Counted from the stretch's first letter, positions 50,987 through 62,669 are shown. The stretch is 64,000 nucleotides of DNA from Diadema setosum (GCA_033980235.1 CM067062.1:2137709-2201708), one strand, 5' to 3'. The notes: a model not told the origin generated them from the letters alone. A program made the numbers and translations.

Positions 50987-52638
50987 TATTTGCATATCTT
51001 TTGGCATTGTTGAGTTTTTGTGTAAATAGCTGGGACAAAGTGAAAAGTACATCGCATCCATTGTATCAATTAGAAACAACTGGCAAAAAATGACTCTTCC
51101 CATACTTTGACGTAATCTTTTATCTGTTACTTCTCTTTAAAAAAAAAAGCCTGATGTCACAATGTTTCCAATGTAGAAAAGCATAGCTACATGGTCCCAC
51201 ATTAACTAGAATATCTGATAGTGTTACAATATGAAGTTTTGCAAGGGTTTACAATGAAAACAAACGGTACCTGTCACAAAAAAAAAAACAAATATTAAAG
51301 GAATCTCCTAGCAGCTAGATTTATTAAGTATTTGTTGTTCTACAGTGTTAGATTTAAGCATTCAATCAAAGGATTAATAGCATGGTTGGCACTTGTTCAT
51401 AGCTCTTTGGATAATGAATATATATCTGTTCCATGCATTTTGTGCTTAGAAAGTATTCACGAATTGAACAAAGTGATATTACTTGTTGATATGAACAGAA
51501 ATTGAAAAATCCTACTGAATATAAAAAACAATGAAACCGTTATATATTAAGAGCATTACACCGATTTTTGTCATGATTATAATCATGATCATGACAACAA
51601 TTATCATTCTACTCATCTGTATTGCGAAAATGTAGTGTGTACCTTCCAGAAACGCAGAATGACACGTTTTGAATCCAACTCGAAGCATTTGGAGCAAAAC
51701 TCTGTGACATTTAATTAATTACACCTCCATTCCATCGCAGCTCTATACGCCATGACCCTGAGCTAGGACGAGAGAGACAGGGGGAAAATTGAAATGTGTA
51801 TCGCCTTCCAATCTTGTCAGACCCCAAGAAGATTTATAACCTTCGCGTCACCGGGACCATTACGACAGACAAATAAATGAGCGCACAGTCGAATGCCATC
51901 GCTTGCCTCGACGAAGTAAATCTATCGAGGGCTTACAAGCACAGCCAGGACAGTCTAGTCAGACATCTCCAATCCATTAATTAGGATTTCTTTTCAGCAT
52001 CTGTGCTATTCATATCTCTGCCGGAGCCAAACAACGTTGTGTCTTGTCTAAAACGTACAAAGGTATTTTGTCACAAACTTAAGTAAGACCTCTGTCCCAA
52101 AGTTAGTTGTTCTTTTCGGTGTTAAGGTGTTGTTCCGCCTTGATGTGACATTAACAAGAACAATTTTGAAAAAAAAAATAGTAATCAAATGTCTGCAACC
52201 TCGCTGAAAATGACTAACTAATTCACTTAACTTTCTTATCAAAAAATAAAATGGAATACAAAATGATCAAGTTTTGACGTCATTTTCAAGTCTTGGGTTT
52301 ATTTCTCATTAGGGATACTAACTTTATGACAATATAGTATAAGATATTCTGAAAGGAGACAATACGTCCTTTCTGCAGAATAAACGTGAAAAGACTGTGA
52401 CTTGTAGTTTTAACACGCAATGTCTCTGCATCCTTTAATCATTATCTATTTATTGCCGTACGATGATGAACACTCCATTCCTTGCTGATATTCTCGTATT
52501 TTAAAGATGGCATCTACGTAATATACGTCACACTCAGATCAAGCGCACCTGTCCAATCCCGCCCAGTAACCATATTGGGCAAGGAGAGCCTGTTTGGGTA
52601 TAAGCAATTCTTTATCTATTCCCAACCAAAAGCACTTT

Positions 52639-52672
52639 CTAATTCAAATGTATAAAAGTCAATTTGAATTAG
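52639..52672. other. Perfect 11-bp hairpin
   Basis: CTAATTCAAAT (52639-52649) and ATTTGAATTAG (52662-52672) pair perfectly around a 12-base loop containing TATAAAA. A third related word, GAATTTGAATAG, follows at about 52684. Confidence 0.6.
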
Positions 52673-53071
52673 GACCCTACTCCGAATTTGAATAGACAAA
52701 ACGTAGTTACTACTTTTGTTGGGGCTGGTTGCACACACGTATCCCATCCTGTAAGATTTCTCCGGTTTCGTGACGACGGTTTTGTCTGAAAACAGACTTG
52801 GAGCAAAACCTGATTCATCTCGATAAGAGATTCTTGGAAATGTTTTTACAAGGCGTGGGCCTGCATTTCGGCGTTTTAGTCAAGCATTTTGGATTTGCTA
52901 CATTCTGGAGATTCCTGACTGTTGACTGGGTAGCCTGAAGGAAGGAATTTCTGCAGTTTGTCTGAATCTACCACATCCTAATGTCAAGCCTTGAGAGTAT
53001 TTTGTTCCAAGAATTAGAGGACGGGTGGTATTCCGATGTAATTATGATGGCTGCATGAAATGGGGAACACT

Positions 53072-53310
53072 TTAAATTATGTTCTCCAAACGGCCGGTAG
53101 CTTTGCGGGAGACCCGTTCTAGTTCGACAACATCTTCTTGGGTACCTGAACTGAAGCTCTTGGTGCCTAGTCCGTGACCAGTGGTGACAGACCCCGTAGT
53201 GCCTCCTGCTGCTGAAGAAGATGATACGCCCACGACCTGAGAGGTTTTGTTCCCTAACCCGCCGTGATGGCACGCGAGAACGGCCGTATGAAAATACCTG
53301 TGCTCCAGCG
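53072..53310 (-). CDS. Possible terminal coding exon, minus strand, unidentified protein
   Basis: A minus-strand frame with coding-like codon use ends in a TAA at 53072-53074. It reads as a flexible serine/glycine/threonine-rich segment (SSSSAAGGTTGSVTTG) followed by a charged tail (TQEDVVELERVSRK) ending RLENII, the kind of composition seen in cytoplasmic or disordered C-termini. Open frame continues back to about 53437, but that upstream part runs through a G-rich simple tract and is probably not coding. A possible acceptor (ATTACAG on the minus strand, near 53320) would start the exon at GCGCGG. No domain is recognised. Another minus frame overlaps (52968-53273) but is basic and less protein-like. 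It could also be chance open frame in a GC-richer island. Confidence 0.3.
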
Positions 53311-54629
53311 GCGGTACCCCGCGCCTGTAATCCATCCCAAGAGAATGCGTATGCTTGACATCAGGGGCCACATTCCCCTCCCCAGCCGACCTCCCATTCT
53401 CTCCCCCCCCCCCACCATTCCTCCCCACCAGCCCCACTCCCCCTCCCCCTGGATCCTTTCTTGATTAGCCTGTGGTCAGTCGCTACCACGAAATTAATTT
53501 CAAGGTTGAGTCAAGGACACACCATTCAAGTGTTTCCTAGCATGATATGTTAATGGAGATACAACATATTGATGATACATAGTTGAAAAGTCTATGGAAA
53601 GTATTCACACTCAATACCCACCATACGTTCTTCCTTTTATACCCCATCCTCATCCCAAACACCACTGCATCCTTAGTCTTTCCTTGCGCGCTTCAGCTCA
53701 ATGTATCCCATGTCAATATGCCATCACAAAATAAATTGGATGTTGACACTCCATGTGTGTTTCATGATCAAATTCTATGGTGTTTGACGGATCTCTATGT
53801 TTGTCTTGTCGTAAACAATAAAAAAAAAGAAATAGAACATGATTATAATGCTGTGATAACAAGCTTACCAAAATTGCGGTTAATTCTGAATTCAAGATAA
53901 CGCTTTACATGGAAGTTTGGATAAAATGTATTATGATATTATTTCTAGGGCCTCGAAGAAAACAACATAGTCTTAATGACTCGATATCATAGATAAGGTG
54001 CTTACGGGTTTCGTTTGTTTGTATTTGTTTGTTTATTTGTGTGTTTTATTTTAATGCGGTTAAAAAATAGCAGCCTCAGGACTGTTGGGTTTTTTTTTTT
54101 AGTGAGTCCATAAGAGTTTACTGCATATAAACCAACACAATATGAAACAGAACAAAAGATAACATTCAAAACATGAGAAAGAGAATATTGGCTAAAAAAA
54201 GTTCCATCCTTACTTCAATGCCTGCAACAATCAAAGCCAAGACTGCTTAATGATTGCGATGCAACGGCTCACTGGATCAGTAACAAACCATAAATCAATG
54301 CACAATTGAACAATATTCTCATTTACAAATAATTTAATTTCTATCCTTCAACACAGTACATGGTACCAGAGTCTCTGATTCTGTGTTGATATGAAGCTAT
54401 AAAAAAACCCGCTATGGTTATACCTTGAATAATGTAGAAGTTCTGGTTTAACAAACTTAATATCTTCCTTAGATGGCAGCGTAAGAGTGAACTATATTAG
54501 TCACATTGTTAGCAAATTGTTCATTAATTTCGTGGTATCGGTTTGTAGATATCTTGATAGTGAGAGAATAATTCTTTAAACTTTGACAAGTTCACCCAAA
54601 TATTTGTGTGAATTTAGTGGATTCATCAG

Positions 54630-55115
54630 TGTCAGTGGAACACATCAGTGAAGTTTGTGGGAAATCCGACAATCCGTTCAAAACTTAACAATTATTTCAA
54701 AAGTTTCGATGCCGCCATCTATGTATGACAAGACTGCAAAAGTCTACATGACGTCACGGCAGGACAACAAAGAAAGTATAAAGAAAATTAATAAAACTTC
54801 ATTCTTTTAATGAAAAGTACACATTCCCTCCACTTGTTACTGCCACAAGTCATGTTGTGGATTATATTTTCCCCAGCTTTCTGAAAGAGGTAAGTCTAGT
54901 GCTCTTTAATTTTGCCGCAAATATGAAAATATGTAGACTTTTGTTTATATTGCTTACATCGTTGTCCTACTGTGACGTCACGAGCTGTTGTAGTCTTCTT
55001 ATCCCTTGATGGCTGCATCAAAACTTAAAATATATACATAATGATATTATACTCATAACTTTTTAACGGAAGATCCGATTTTCCTCAAACCTAGCCAATG
55101 CTCTCTATGCAGACT
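54630..55115. mobile_element. Long-TIR MITE family D with a CRE palindrome in each arm
   Basis: Two arms pair over roughly 120-150 bases. On the left, AATCCGACAATCCGTTCAAA is followed by GATGCCGCCATC, AAGACTGCAAAAGTCTACATG, and ACGTCACGGCAGGACAAC. The right has the complementary GTTGTCCTACTGTGACGTCA, then GATGGCTGCATC and TTTTTAACGGAAGATCCGAT. TGACGTCA lies at 54749-54756 and 54973-54980. The spacer (about 54770-54955) is unique. Target duplication is not clear. A segment near 57260 (CATAACTTTC...ATCCAATTCTGG) resembles the outer TIR and may be a relict. Confidence 0.6.
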
Positions 55116-55999
55116 GGGAATAAACGCTGGCATGGAATGTCCTTCTGCAGTTCTCCAGGAGTCGACCTAATTTACCCTCCTGGAAGACTTATTCTTGATT
55201 AAAATCTCTAACCCATCCGGTCCGGTGCATTCCCGGCCGTAATCGTCTTCCCTCAATCCGCTTCTGTTATCCTAATTCGAATATCTTCCTCGCATCTGGA
55301 AAATATGTTGGTTCTATATCATTTTTTTTTCTTTGCCACATAATCCGGACTGAGCACCGACATGGGAAATCACTGGCACCAAGTTTGCGCATGAATTGAG
55401 CTTTCTAAGCACCAAATGTTTGATTGATGGGTAAAACTGTAGAAAATGGCGGGCTCCAGAAGTCTTTAAAAGTACGTTAGGGGATAAAAGAGATCAGTAT
55501 ATTCTAATATCTTATGAGGACAATGTACTTCCTTTTTTTCTTATATTTATCTTCAGCTTTTCATCGAAGGCAATATTAAAAAGCAAAAGCCAGTTATGGA
55601 ATTGCCTTCGACATTTATATCAGATACAGTTCGTAACTATAATCCGTCAATTATCTTAACATATTCGTCCAGCTTCTGAAAAACGGCTGTAATGAAGAAT
55701 ATTTTAAACGAACAATCCGTACATATATACACAAATATGTACGTGTTTTGGGACACGGTACACACACAAACACACACACAGATACAAACAAACAAACAAT
55801 GAACATAAAATCTAGATAAGTTGGGTTTTTTTTTTTTCAATCCGATGCGTTATACATCTAATTTTCCGTCGCGATTCAACGTGTATTCAAACTACAGGCA
55901 CTGCGTTAGTTTTTCAACTTAAAAAAAAAAATCAAAACAACAACTTTGTTAAGGAAGCCCAAGGAACCAAGAGGAAGAAAGTCACTCCCCCCCCCCCCC

Positions 56000-56830
56000 C
56001 CCCGGTCACGTGACAGCTCATCATCAGACCAGGGGCTGATCAGACCGAACCAAACTCCAAGTCAAGGGTGACTGGTTGAGAATGCTCACCGTCATATCAC
56101 CATGCAGACAGGTTTTCGTTTCTCATTTTAGTAAATTCATCCTAAATCCAGCCGTCTTCAATTACGCATCAGCTCCATCGCCCCCCCCCCCCCCCTTCTC
56201 CAACTCCCCATGCACCATCTCCTCAGTTGGATGGAGATTGATCGCTTGACTTGTGATATGATTTCTCAGGTTATTTCAGGAATGCAAATATCATCGCTGG
56301 GGATATACTGAATGAAGACGGGACGGGATGAAGATATTTGCGGTGACCGACGATATTTTAGACGACAGGTCACGGGCGGGTCAAGCTTGAGTTTCGATGT
56401 AATCATAGTGGCTCCTACTCGTTTCTTCTTTCCTTAGTCTTGTTTATTTCCAGTCACAGCGAATTGCAGCTCTCGACGCAGACACGATAAAAAGGAGGCG
56501 TTTCACAGTGCAAGCCGACGAATAAAATGCAATCACAGCACAGGTCATTGGCTCGAACAGATGTTGAGGCCAAAATTGGGTCAGATATCACTTTTAATCA
56601 AGTTACATATTATCGGCAGGCGCTGGCGGCATTGCGCTCCGCTGATTTCTTTTCGCCGGGCCAGTGTCCCGTCAGGCTAGCGGTGATTACTGATGAATAG
56701 CAGTCGAGTGAGTGCTACTATGCAGCGGTCAACTGGCTTGCGGCTCTTTCTGTGCCATTATCAAACATCATGCTCCTTCTTCACGGTCAGAGAGGTGTGT
56801 CGAAATCCTCCGGTCAGTGAATAGCAATAT
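56000..56830. other. Unique CpG-richer island, probable regulatory DNA
   Basis: Non-repetitive, higher-GC sequence apart from one C15 run (56181-56195). It has no convincing open frame on either strand but carries E-box, DR5, GATA-like and ATAAAA words. It looks like a distal regulatory region or an untranslated exon rather than coding DNA. Confidence 0.3.
56367..56383 (+). promoter_or_regulatory. DR5 nuclear-receptor half-site pair (RARE-like)
   Basis: AGGTCA (56367-56372) and GGGTCA (56378-56383) form a direct repeat with a five-base spacer CGGGC, the arrangement bound by RAR/RXR. It lies in a unique CpG-richer island (56000-56830) that also has GGTCACGTGAC at 56004-56014. Confidence 0.35.
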
Positions 56831-57449
56831 TACAGGGTCGCATTGAAATACAGCAACATTCATAGAAGGTCTAGGTCACTATGCACCAGGACAGAATATT
56901 AAATTACTGGTATTCCTTGTGATGTAAAACCATGAAAAAGACTATAAAGGATAAAGTAGGTTGCGTCACCATGTGCGGGTTATACTTTGATGTATACTGC
57001 AGTATAAGATAAAAATAAACGCACAGAACTGCCAATGTTTCAGATTAGAATCGGATATAAGAATAAATAAATGATTTTATATAAAGGGTCATTGTTTCCT
57101 GTGTTACTTCATATCATACTGGGGACAGTAAGACAATGAAAATACATACAAATCAATGAGAGATAAAGGGTTCTCGAAGACTTAACACTTGAAATTGTGC
57201 ATAATGTAATTGCAACCATGACCGACGTCACTGTTTCAGTAAACACGGCAAACTTTCCCCATAACTTTCTTCGTTAACATCCAATTCTGGTAAAACTTTA
57301 ACTATTCAATGTGTTTGTCTTTCGTCTATTTCGTTCGCGAAGTCAATTTAGATATATAGTGCGGTGTTGCACTTCACCCTCTGACTGTAAGATAAACCAA
57401 GTCATACATTTCGGTACCAGACAAACACGTGTTTGACGTCATTGGGCCA

Positions 57450-59860
57450 CACTGGACACAGAATAAACAACACCACCACCATCAAAAGTCAATTTTCTAA
57501 GTTTTCACTCAATTTGACGTCGAGTTTTCAGGGATTGTTACCGCTCTCAAGCCAAACTCATTTATATCTATAGTTTCTATCACCCCGATATCTTGCTTTC
57601 TTGTTTCCAAATAAAGAGCTACTAAAAACGGCCAAAGAATTCTTTGAGGGATTTTTGTTATCATGTGAAGCTGGTTCAGCATTTCTTGTGTGTAATTAAT
57701 TCTATCAACTTCTATTTACTTCTTATTTTGCTAAATCAATGTTCGAGCTGCAAAAGTATGACATATAAGCGTTATCCCTTTTATTTGCAATATCAGTCAG
57801 AATACTGGCGTTATTTCTGGTGTTAATTATTTCTTTGTAAGGACAAGACTTATATCGGAAGACGTAGTCTTTCAACATATTTGATATTGTCCTTTGAAAT
57901 ATTTGTCACCAATCTCCGTATGAGCCAAACATAGACAATGATCTCATTTAGAAGAAAGGAGAACTACTTTACCCATCACACATTGGGGATGTTTAGCTGT
58001 AAAGATTATCACTTTTTCCATCTTCAAATTGGCAATTTTAAATTTCATATCATATTTCATAATTGAAGATGAGATAAAACTGGTTGAATTCATTAAATCA
58101 TGCACAAAATCAGAAAGAGTGTTTGAAAATATGCCAACTTCACAAAGATTCAAGATTTTTATTTTTTTTTTAAATCTTGGTGCCAACTAAAAAATCAGAT
58201 AAAAATTTAGCGATTTAGAGGCTTTGGAAAATTGCCCAACAGAAATAAAGAATTTACAGTGATCACCAAAAGGGTTGAGTAAAAGATAGTAACTTTGCTC
58301 TCTTCTATGAATTGCCAACAATTAAATGCATTGTAAGAATCATAATGAAAAAAAAATCACCAAACCACTTCATTTTATGTGTATACTTAACGTATATATG
58401 TATATGTATATGTAGTTCAGGAGGAACATCTTATGTACCCATCAACTGTTGTTTGACAATCTTTGTAGCTCTATTTACATTTCGGTAAAAGACATTAAAA
58501 AGTTTCTGGCACATGATGAAATGAAAAAGAAGATCAAAATATGGTGTCACAGAAACCTTGCACATGACTTCTCCTATACATCCGTTAATTTACTGTGTTG
58601 TATTTCAGAATTTTTCCACGTTTATCTCACAGCCGCCATTGCGTTCTGAGCTTTGAGAGCTGTTTCTTTCTTAAATGGTTTCTATAGCAACCCTCCTATC
58701 ATGTTCCAAGCTGTTATACACGCCGTGTATGCCATTCAAATGGGAAACATACTTCTTGACAAGGTTTTGCGAACCAGTGAAGTGATTAAACAAAAATAAT
58801 CATGGCGTGTTGTTTCTTTAATTCCGTGTCTATATCTTTGTTGTTAGAATTTTGCAATACGTGAGGCTTAAATTCGTTTCTGTGCCTCGCTCCCGACAAC
58901 TCTGTAACAATATTCGTTCACTGATCAGAACGCTACTCCCTAGTCAATCATGTAATGTAGGACTCGGTGGAATTGGAAGAACTATCACGTGACTGTAGTG
59001 ATCACAAATTTTTAGGTGACACAATTCGGTCAGCGATGGGAAAAAATGTCGATGAGCTGTTTTTACCACGATGAAGTCACGTTTCGGTGTCCATCATTCA
59101 GTCGGCTATATAGCGATACGTGTAATCGAATTAAGTGGACGAGCGTATTGAATCATTTTCAGCCTTTGTGTAAGGTGTATCCATTGTCATTTCATATTAT
59201 TCGTTTCAGGCTCAACAAAGCATGTTTCATTCGATTATTATCATGTGAATGGACCATTGTATTTCCAGGCACGCCTCACATTTTTCAAATGGATTTCTAT
59301 TCTGGGGGTGTGCTGTAAAATACATTGTTTTTTTAAGTGACTTCATTGCTTCTATTTACAAAGATGAATGAGGATCATTCGTCAATTCAATTATCGTATA
59401 AATTCCTCGTTCCCTCAAGCCATGTAGGTAAAACATTACCATTTTATGCAAAAGAAGAGACGCTTATTCTAGAACATGCAAAACCAGGCATGCATCTGTC
59501 AGTTGAAACGCGGAATTAATCTACAACAAACATGACAAAACTTGTCACTGGCATCAGTATTCAAAGAAAACAAGATCTGAACAAACTGTCAGTTTAGTGT
59601 GATACAATAAAATATCTTATTTGAGGTAAGATTATAAACAATGGGGATGTTAAAGGGGATGGCGAGTAACTGATCAGTGGGAATCAGTGAGAATGCTGGG
59701 GGGATGATTGTTCCAGTCCTTGTGGGATTCATTTAGGAGTACATCATATATTTATTGTTATGTGAAAATTGTTTGCTTCAGAATGGTCTCATATTCAAGT
59801 AATGTGCAATTCAATGTTTCCAGGTTAGCATGCCTGTACAGTGTCGGGGCAATCGATATA
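57450..59860. other. Gene-free AT-rich DNA
   Basis: A segment at about 58006-58080 (TCAAATTGGCAATTTTAAATT) resembles 62408-62475 (TTAAATTGGCAACTCTGAATT) and may be another low-copy dispersed repeat. Nothing else is recognised. Confidence 0.45.
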
Positions 59861-59865
59861 TAACA

Positions 59866-60018
59866 TATATATATATATATATATATTGTATCCGTTTTGT
59901 ATAAACACACCACTTTGTCAGTCTGCCTGAAGATCGCGACAGCGTGAAACCGCCGGTAGCAGACAAGGCACCAAAACACAGGTACGCCTATTATATTATA
60001 TATACAATATATACATAA
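59866..60018. repeat. Short TA arrays flanking the hammerhead
   Basis: A TA run at 59866-59886 lies 35 bases before the ribozyme. An imperfect palindrome CCTATTAT...ATAATAGG (59987-60022) lies just after it. Confidence 0.7.
59921..59964 (+). ncRNA. Hammerhead ribozyme (type I, short stem III), structurally complete
   Basis: All conserved positions of the hammerhead fold are present in order. Stem I is GTCTGC (59921-59926) paired with GCAGAC (59959-59964), six perfect pairs. The core CUGANGA is CTGAAGA (59927-59933). Stem II is CGC/GCG (59935-59937 with 59942-59944) capped by GACA, with a U-U opposition at its base. The second core strand is GAAA (59946-59949). Stem III is ACC/GGT (59949-59951 with 59955-59957) with a GCC loop. 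U57 is followed by A58, the UH cleavage dinucleotide. Outside stem I a CUU/AAG helix (59913-59915 with 59965-59967) could form across a five-base bulge, a usual place for the loop I-loop II contact. Minimal type I hammerheads with a 3-bp stem III are known from Penelope-like retroelements and animal retrozymes. No flanking retroelement or second copy was found. The U-U pair at the base of stem II may reduce activity. Confidence 0.7.
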
Positions 60019-61201
60019 TAGGACGGTACGCGCTCTGCATAATTTAACGGCCTTCTGTCATTCTACTCACACAAAATCTAATCAAGTTCTCACCAAGGTT
60101 TAGTCGAGCGTATCCATTATAACACTGTGGGGTAATTAATTACCAGACACTGAAAAAATAGAATAGAAATCAATTTGCGTCAATTTAAACCAACCCAATT
60201 CAACCAAACAAACTACTGGATACAACGTTAGTCTTACAATCTTTTAGACTTAGGTAACATCGTTACTACCGACCTTCGGGCAGCACGCACAAGCATACAT
60301 TACTAGATCTTTACAACTTATTCTTTATCAATCAAAGATAAAACACTCAGTCTTCAAGAAAGAAATAATCAGTATAAGGTAACTTTTCCTGCTCTGGCTT
60401 CAGCGTCAAAATTGTAAGTTGCTACTGCATCAATGGAAAGTCTCGATATGAATGTTCTAGATGTTTTAAGATAACTGAGACAATTACACTTGCGTGATGT
60501 TACAATATTTTACCCTATACTACAAGTAAATACATTTGTTTACCTTGTGTTTACTGATTAGATTAATATGCAGATTTGCAGGGTCGCTGACATTATGAAA
60601 GAAACAGATGAGTTCCATGACCTACTTCCCAAAACTTATAAACTCGGGGGGTGGGGGGGATTATATTGTACTCCTGTCCTAAAATGCAGCATAACTTGAT
60701 AGCAGCGTATGTGCGAATTTTAGAAGCTGCAGTGAATGTTTGCTTTTATCTGGAAATTACCATACCCAGTTTCATCTTTCCGTCTTTTCTTTTAATTTGC
60801 TCAACGTTCTCTTCAAACGTTATAAACTCGCGACGTAAATTCGTGTCCTTGAAATTTAATTGAGTGGCATCCCGGCCGAGCTCATTTATCTTTCCAGGGG
60901 ACAACATTTCTCCAAGTTCTCGTCTGTAATATATCATAAATACGATTAGCGAGGCGCCGATATTCCATCAACTAATCAACTTTTCTAGGTTGTGCGTGCT
61001 CATTGTTACCATAACCCCTTTCGATACATGAATAAATGCTCGCCTCATTTCGTCCTGTGCAAGTCTCATGTAGAAAGCGTCATGATGGCAGATTAATAGC
61101 AACGTGTGTGCGACAAGCGCGCCGCACGGCACATGGGACTACATCATTATACTTTAATCGAGTGACGTGCTAGTATTGGTAGAAAGACATGTGGTATGCA
61201 A

Positions 61202-61252
61202 CTCGTTTCGTTTTCGTCTTTTAGTTTCGTTTCGTTTTGTTTTGTTTCGTTC
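61202..61252 (+). repeat. (TTTCG)n / (TTTTG)n microsatellite
   Basis: Pentamer array built on GTTTC and GTTTT. Confidence 0.85.
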
Positions 61253-61542
61253 ATTTATTTAAACAAGGCAGCAAGATTCAGCCAAAGGCTGTTTTCAACA
61301 TGTCCGTGAAAAAATTTTGAAATAGCTAGGGCGCGTGTGTTTGCCCAGTACAATGAAAGTATCTCCCGGCCGCCATACATATACTACACCGCGAACTGAT
61401 GTATCAAATGCAGTTTGGAAGTTCATGCAAAATGCCTTAACATGGTATCTAGGTCTCCACCCAAACATCGTTATAAAACTGAAAGTAGAGAAAGACATGG
61501 TAATCTAATGTATAGAATATCATAAAAACATACACAACATGC

Positions 61543-62033
61543 ACTCCTATTTCAGCTACCAATGGCTACCACAATCTAAACTTTCACGGTTACAAAAATT
61601 ACAAAATTCTGCAGCTCGCATTGTTACCCTTACCAGGCGAAATATTCACATTACCCCTGTTTTGTCCTCATTGCATTGGTTGCCCGTTGAATCTCGCATT
61701 GTATCTTAATTATTACTGTTTGTTTTTCATTGCATACACAGATCTGCCCCGGAGTACAATATTAATTTGCTGACATTTTATAATCCTCCCAGATGTTTAA
61801 GGTCATCCGATTGTAGATTGCTTGTTTTTCCAAAAACGAAGAAATCATGGCGGGGGGGGGGGGGGGGGGAGGGATCGGTCATTTGCACATGCTGGACCTT
61901 ACTTGTGGAATCAGTTGCCTCAAGCTATGTTTGTGTAATTATTTTTGTACTTCATAACTCACTTTTTCTACTGCGCCTTGAGCACGTTAGTTATGTGAAA
62001 CTGGCGCATTATAAGTATCCTGTATTATTATTA
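61543..62033 (+). mobile_element. 5'-truncated LINE 3' end (CR1/L2-like reverse transcriptase C-terminus), decayed
   Basis: The plus strand reads the conserved C-terminal region of CR1/L2-type LINE polyproteins: YQWLP, LQKLQNSAARIVT, HITPVL, SLHWLPV, then RCLRSSDCRLLV. A second-frame block follows, SFAHAGPYLWNQLP (from about 61879). The coding frame (register of 61590) is broken by a TAA at 61707-61709 and by a run of 18 G (61852-61869) that moves the reading register by one. The 3' UTR (about 61970-62033) has the usual GCGC...TATAAGTATCC stem-like end and a TATTATTATT tail. The copy lacks the polymerase palm and the endonuclease and cannot be active. Confidence 0.75.
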
Positions 62034-62063
62034 TCATATGATATGATATGATATGATATGATA
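62034..62063 (+). repeat. (ATGAT)n microsatellite at the LINE/SINE junction
   Basis: About five units of a TATGA pentamer lie between the TATTATTATT tail of the LINE and the tail of the minus-strand SINE. It probably expanded from one of the two retroposon tails. Confidence 0.8.
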
Positions 62064-62312
62064 AAGAGATGATAATAATAAGGACTTCTTTACCCAGGGT
62101 AGCCTCTTCAGTGTTTCCACTGCTCTGCCAGAGGGCCCTGACATTATTATTACCCTAGCGTTGCCAGGTACCCATTTCATATACACCTGGGTCGAGAGGG
62201 ACATGGTGGGTGAGACCATCTTGTCCAATTACGTAAGCACTGGCCGGTAATCGAACTTGGGTCCTCCGATTGGAGTCAGGAGTTTTATATCCACTGTGCC
62301 ACAGCGCCCCCT
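62064..62312 (-). mobile_element. tRNA-derived SINE, minus strand
   Basis: Read on the minus strand, the element begins GGGGCGCTG (62302-62310) and has an A box TGGCACAGTGG (62291-62301). A B-box-like AAGTTCGATTAC follows (about 62246-62257), in a spacing usual for an internal pol III promoter. The tRNA-like head contains an anticodon-arm-like region and a CCGG-closed T arm. About 150 bases of body come next, including TACCTGGCAACGCTAGGG and a GGCAGAGCAGTGG block, ending in a TTATTATTATC tail. It meets the LINE fragment tail-to-tail. Several SINE superfamilies share such a central domain; I do not assign one. Confidence 0.7.
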
Positions 62313-62611
62313 ACTATAATCAGTCTCCCTCTTTTGCTACGAGCCAATAACAAACTAGCCTGATTGCTGAACCCATCGAATCCAGAGACATGATTGCTGC
62401 AGACGTTATCACCTTCTCATTATTAAATTGGCAACTCTGAATTTCACAGCATATCTTATAATGGAGAGAAGATTATCAAACATAGTTTAAAAAGTTAAAT
62501 CTGCAACGAATAAAAAAAGCAGTATGATACTATGTTAGGTGGAACATGCTATTATCTTGACATTTGTAATATTATAAAGATGTATGTTGTTGCGAAATGA
62601 AAATAAAACAG

Positions 62612-62665
62612 GAATGAATGAGTGAATGAATGAACGAATGAATGAATGAATGAATGAATGAATGA
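62612..62665 (+). repeat. (AATG)n microsatellite after an AATAAAA-like motif
   Basis: About twelve GAAT units with a few substitutions follow GAAAATAAAACAGG (from about 62599). A tetranucleotide tail directly after an AATAAA-type signal is common at LINE 3' ends, so 62400-62612 may be a retroposon 3' remnant. Confidence 0.7.
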
Positions 62666-62669
62666 AAGC

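Noticed and set aside
57190..57480. Second full copy of MITE family D
   Set aside because: Only a short outer-TIR-like segment and CRE-like words are shared; arms could not be paired convincingly.
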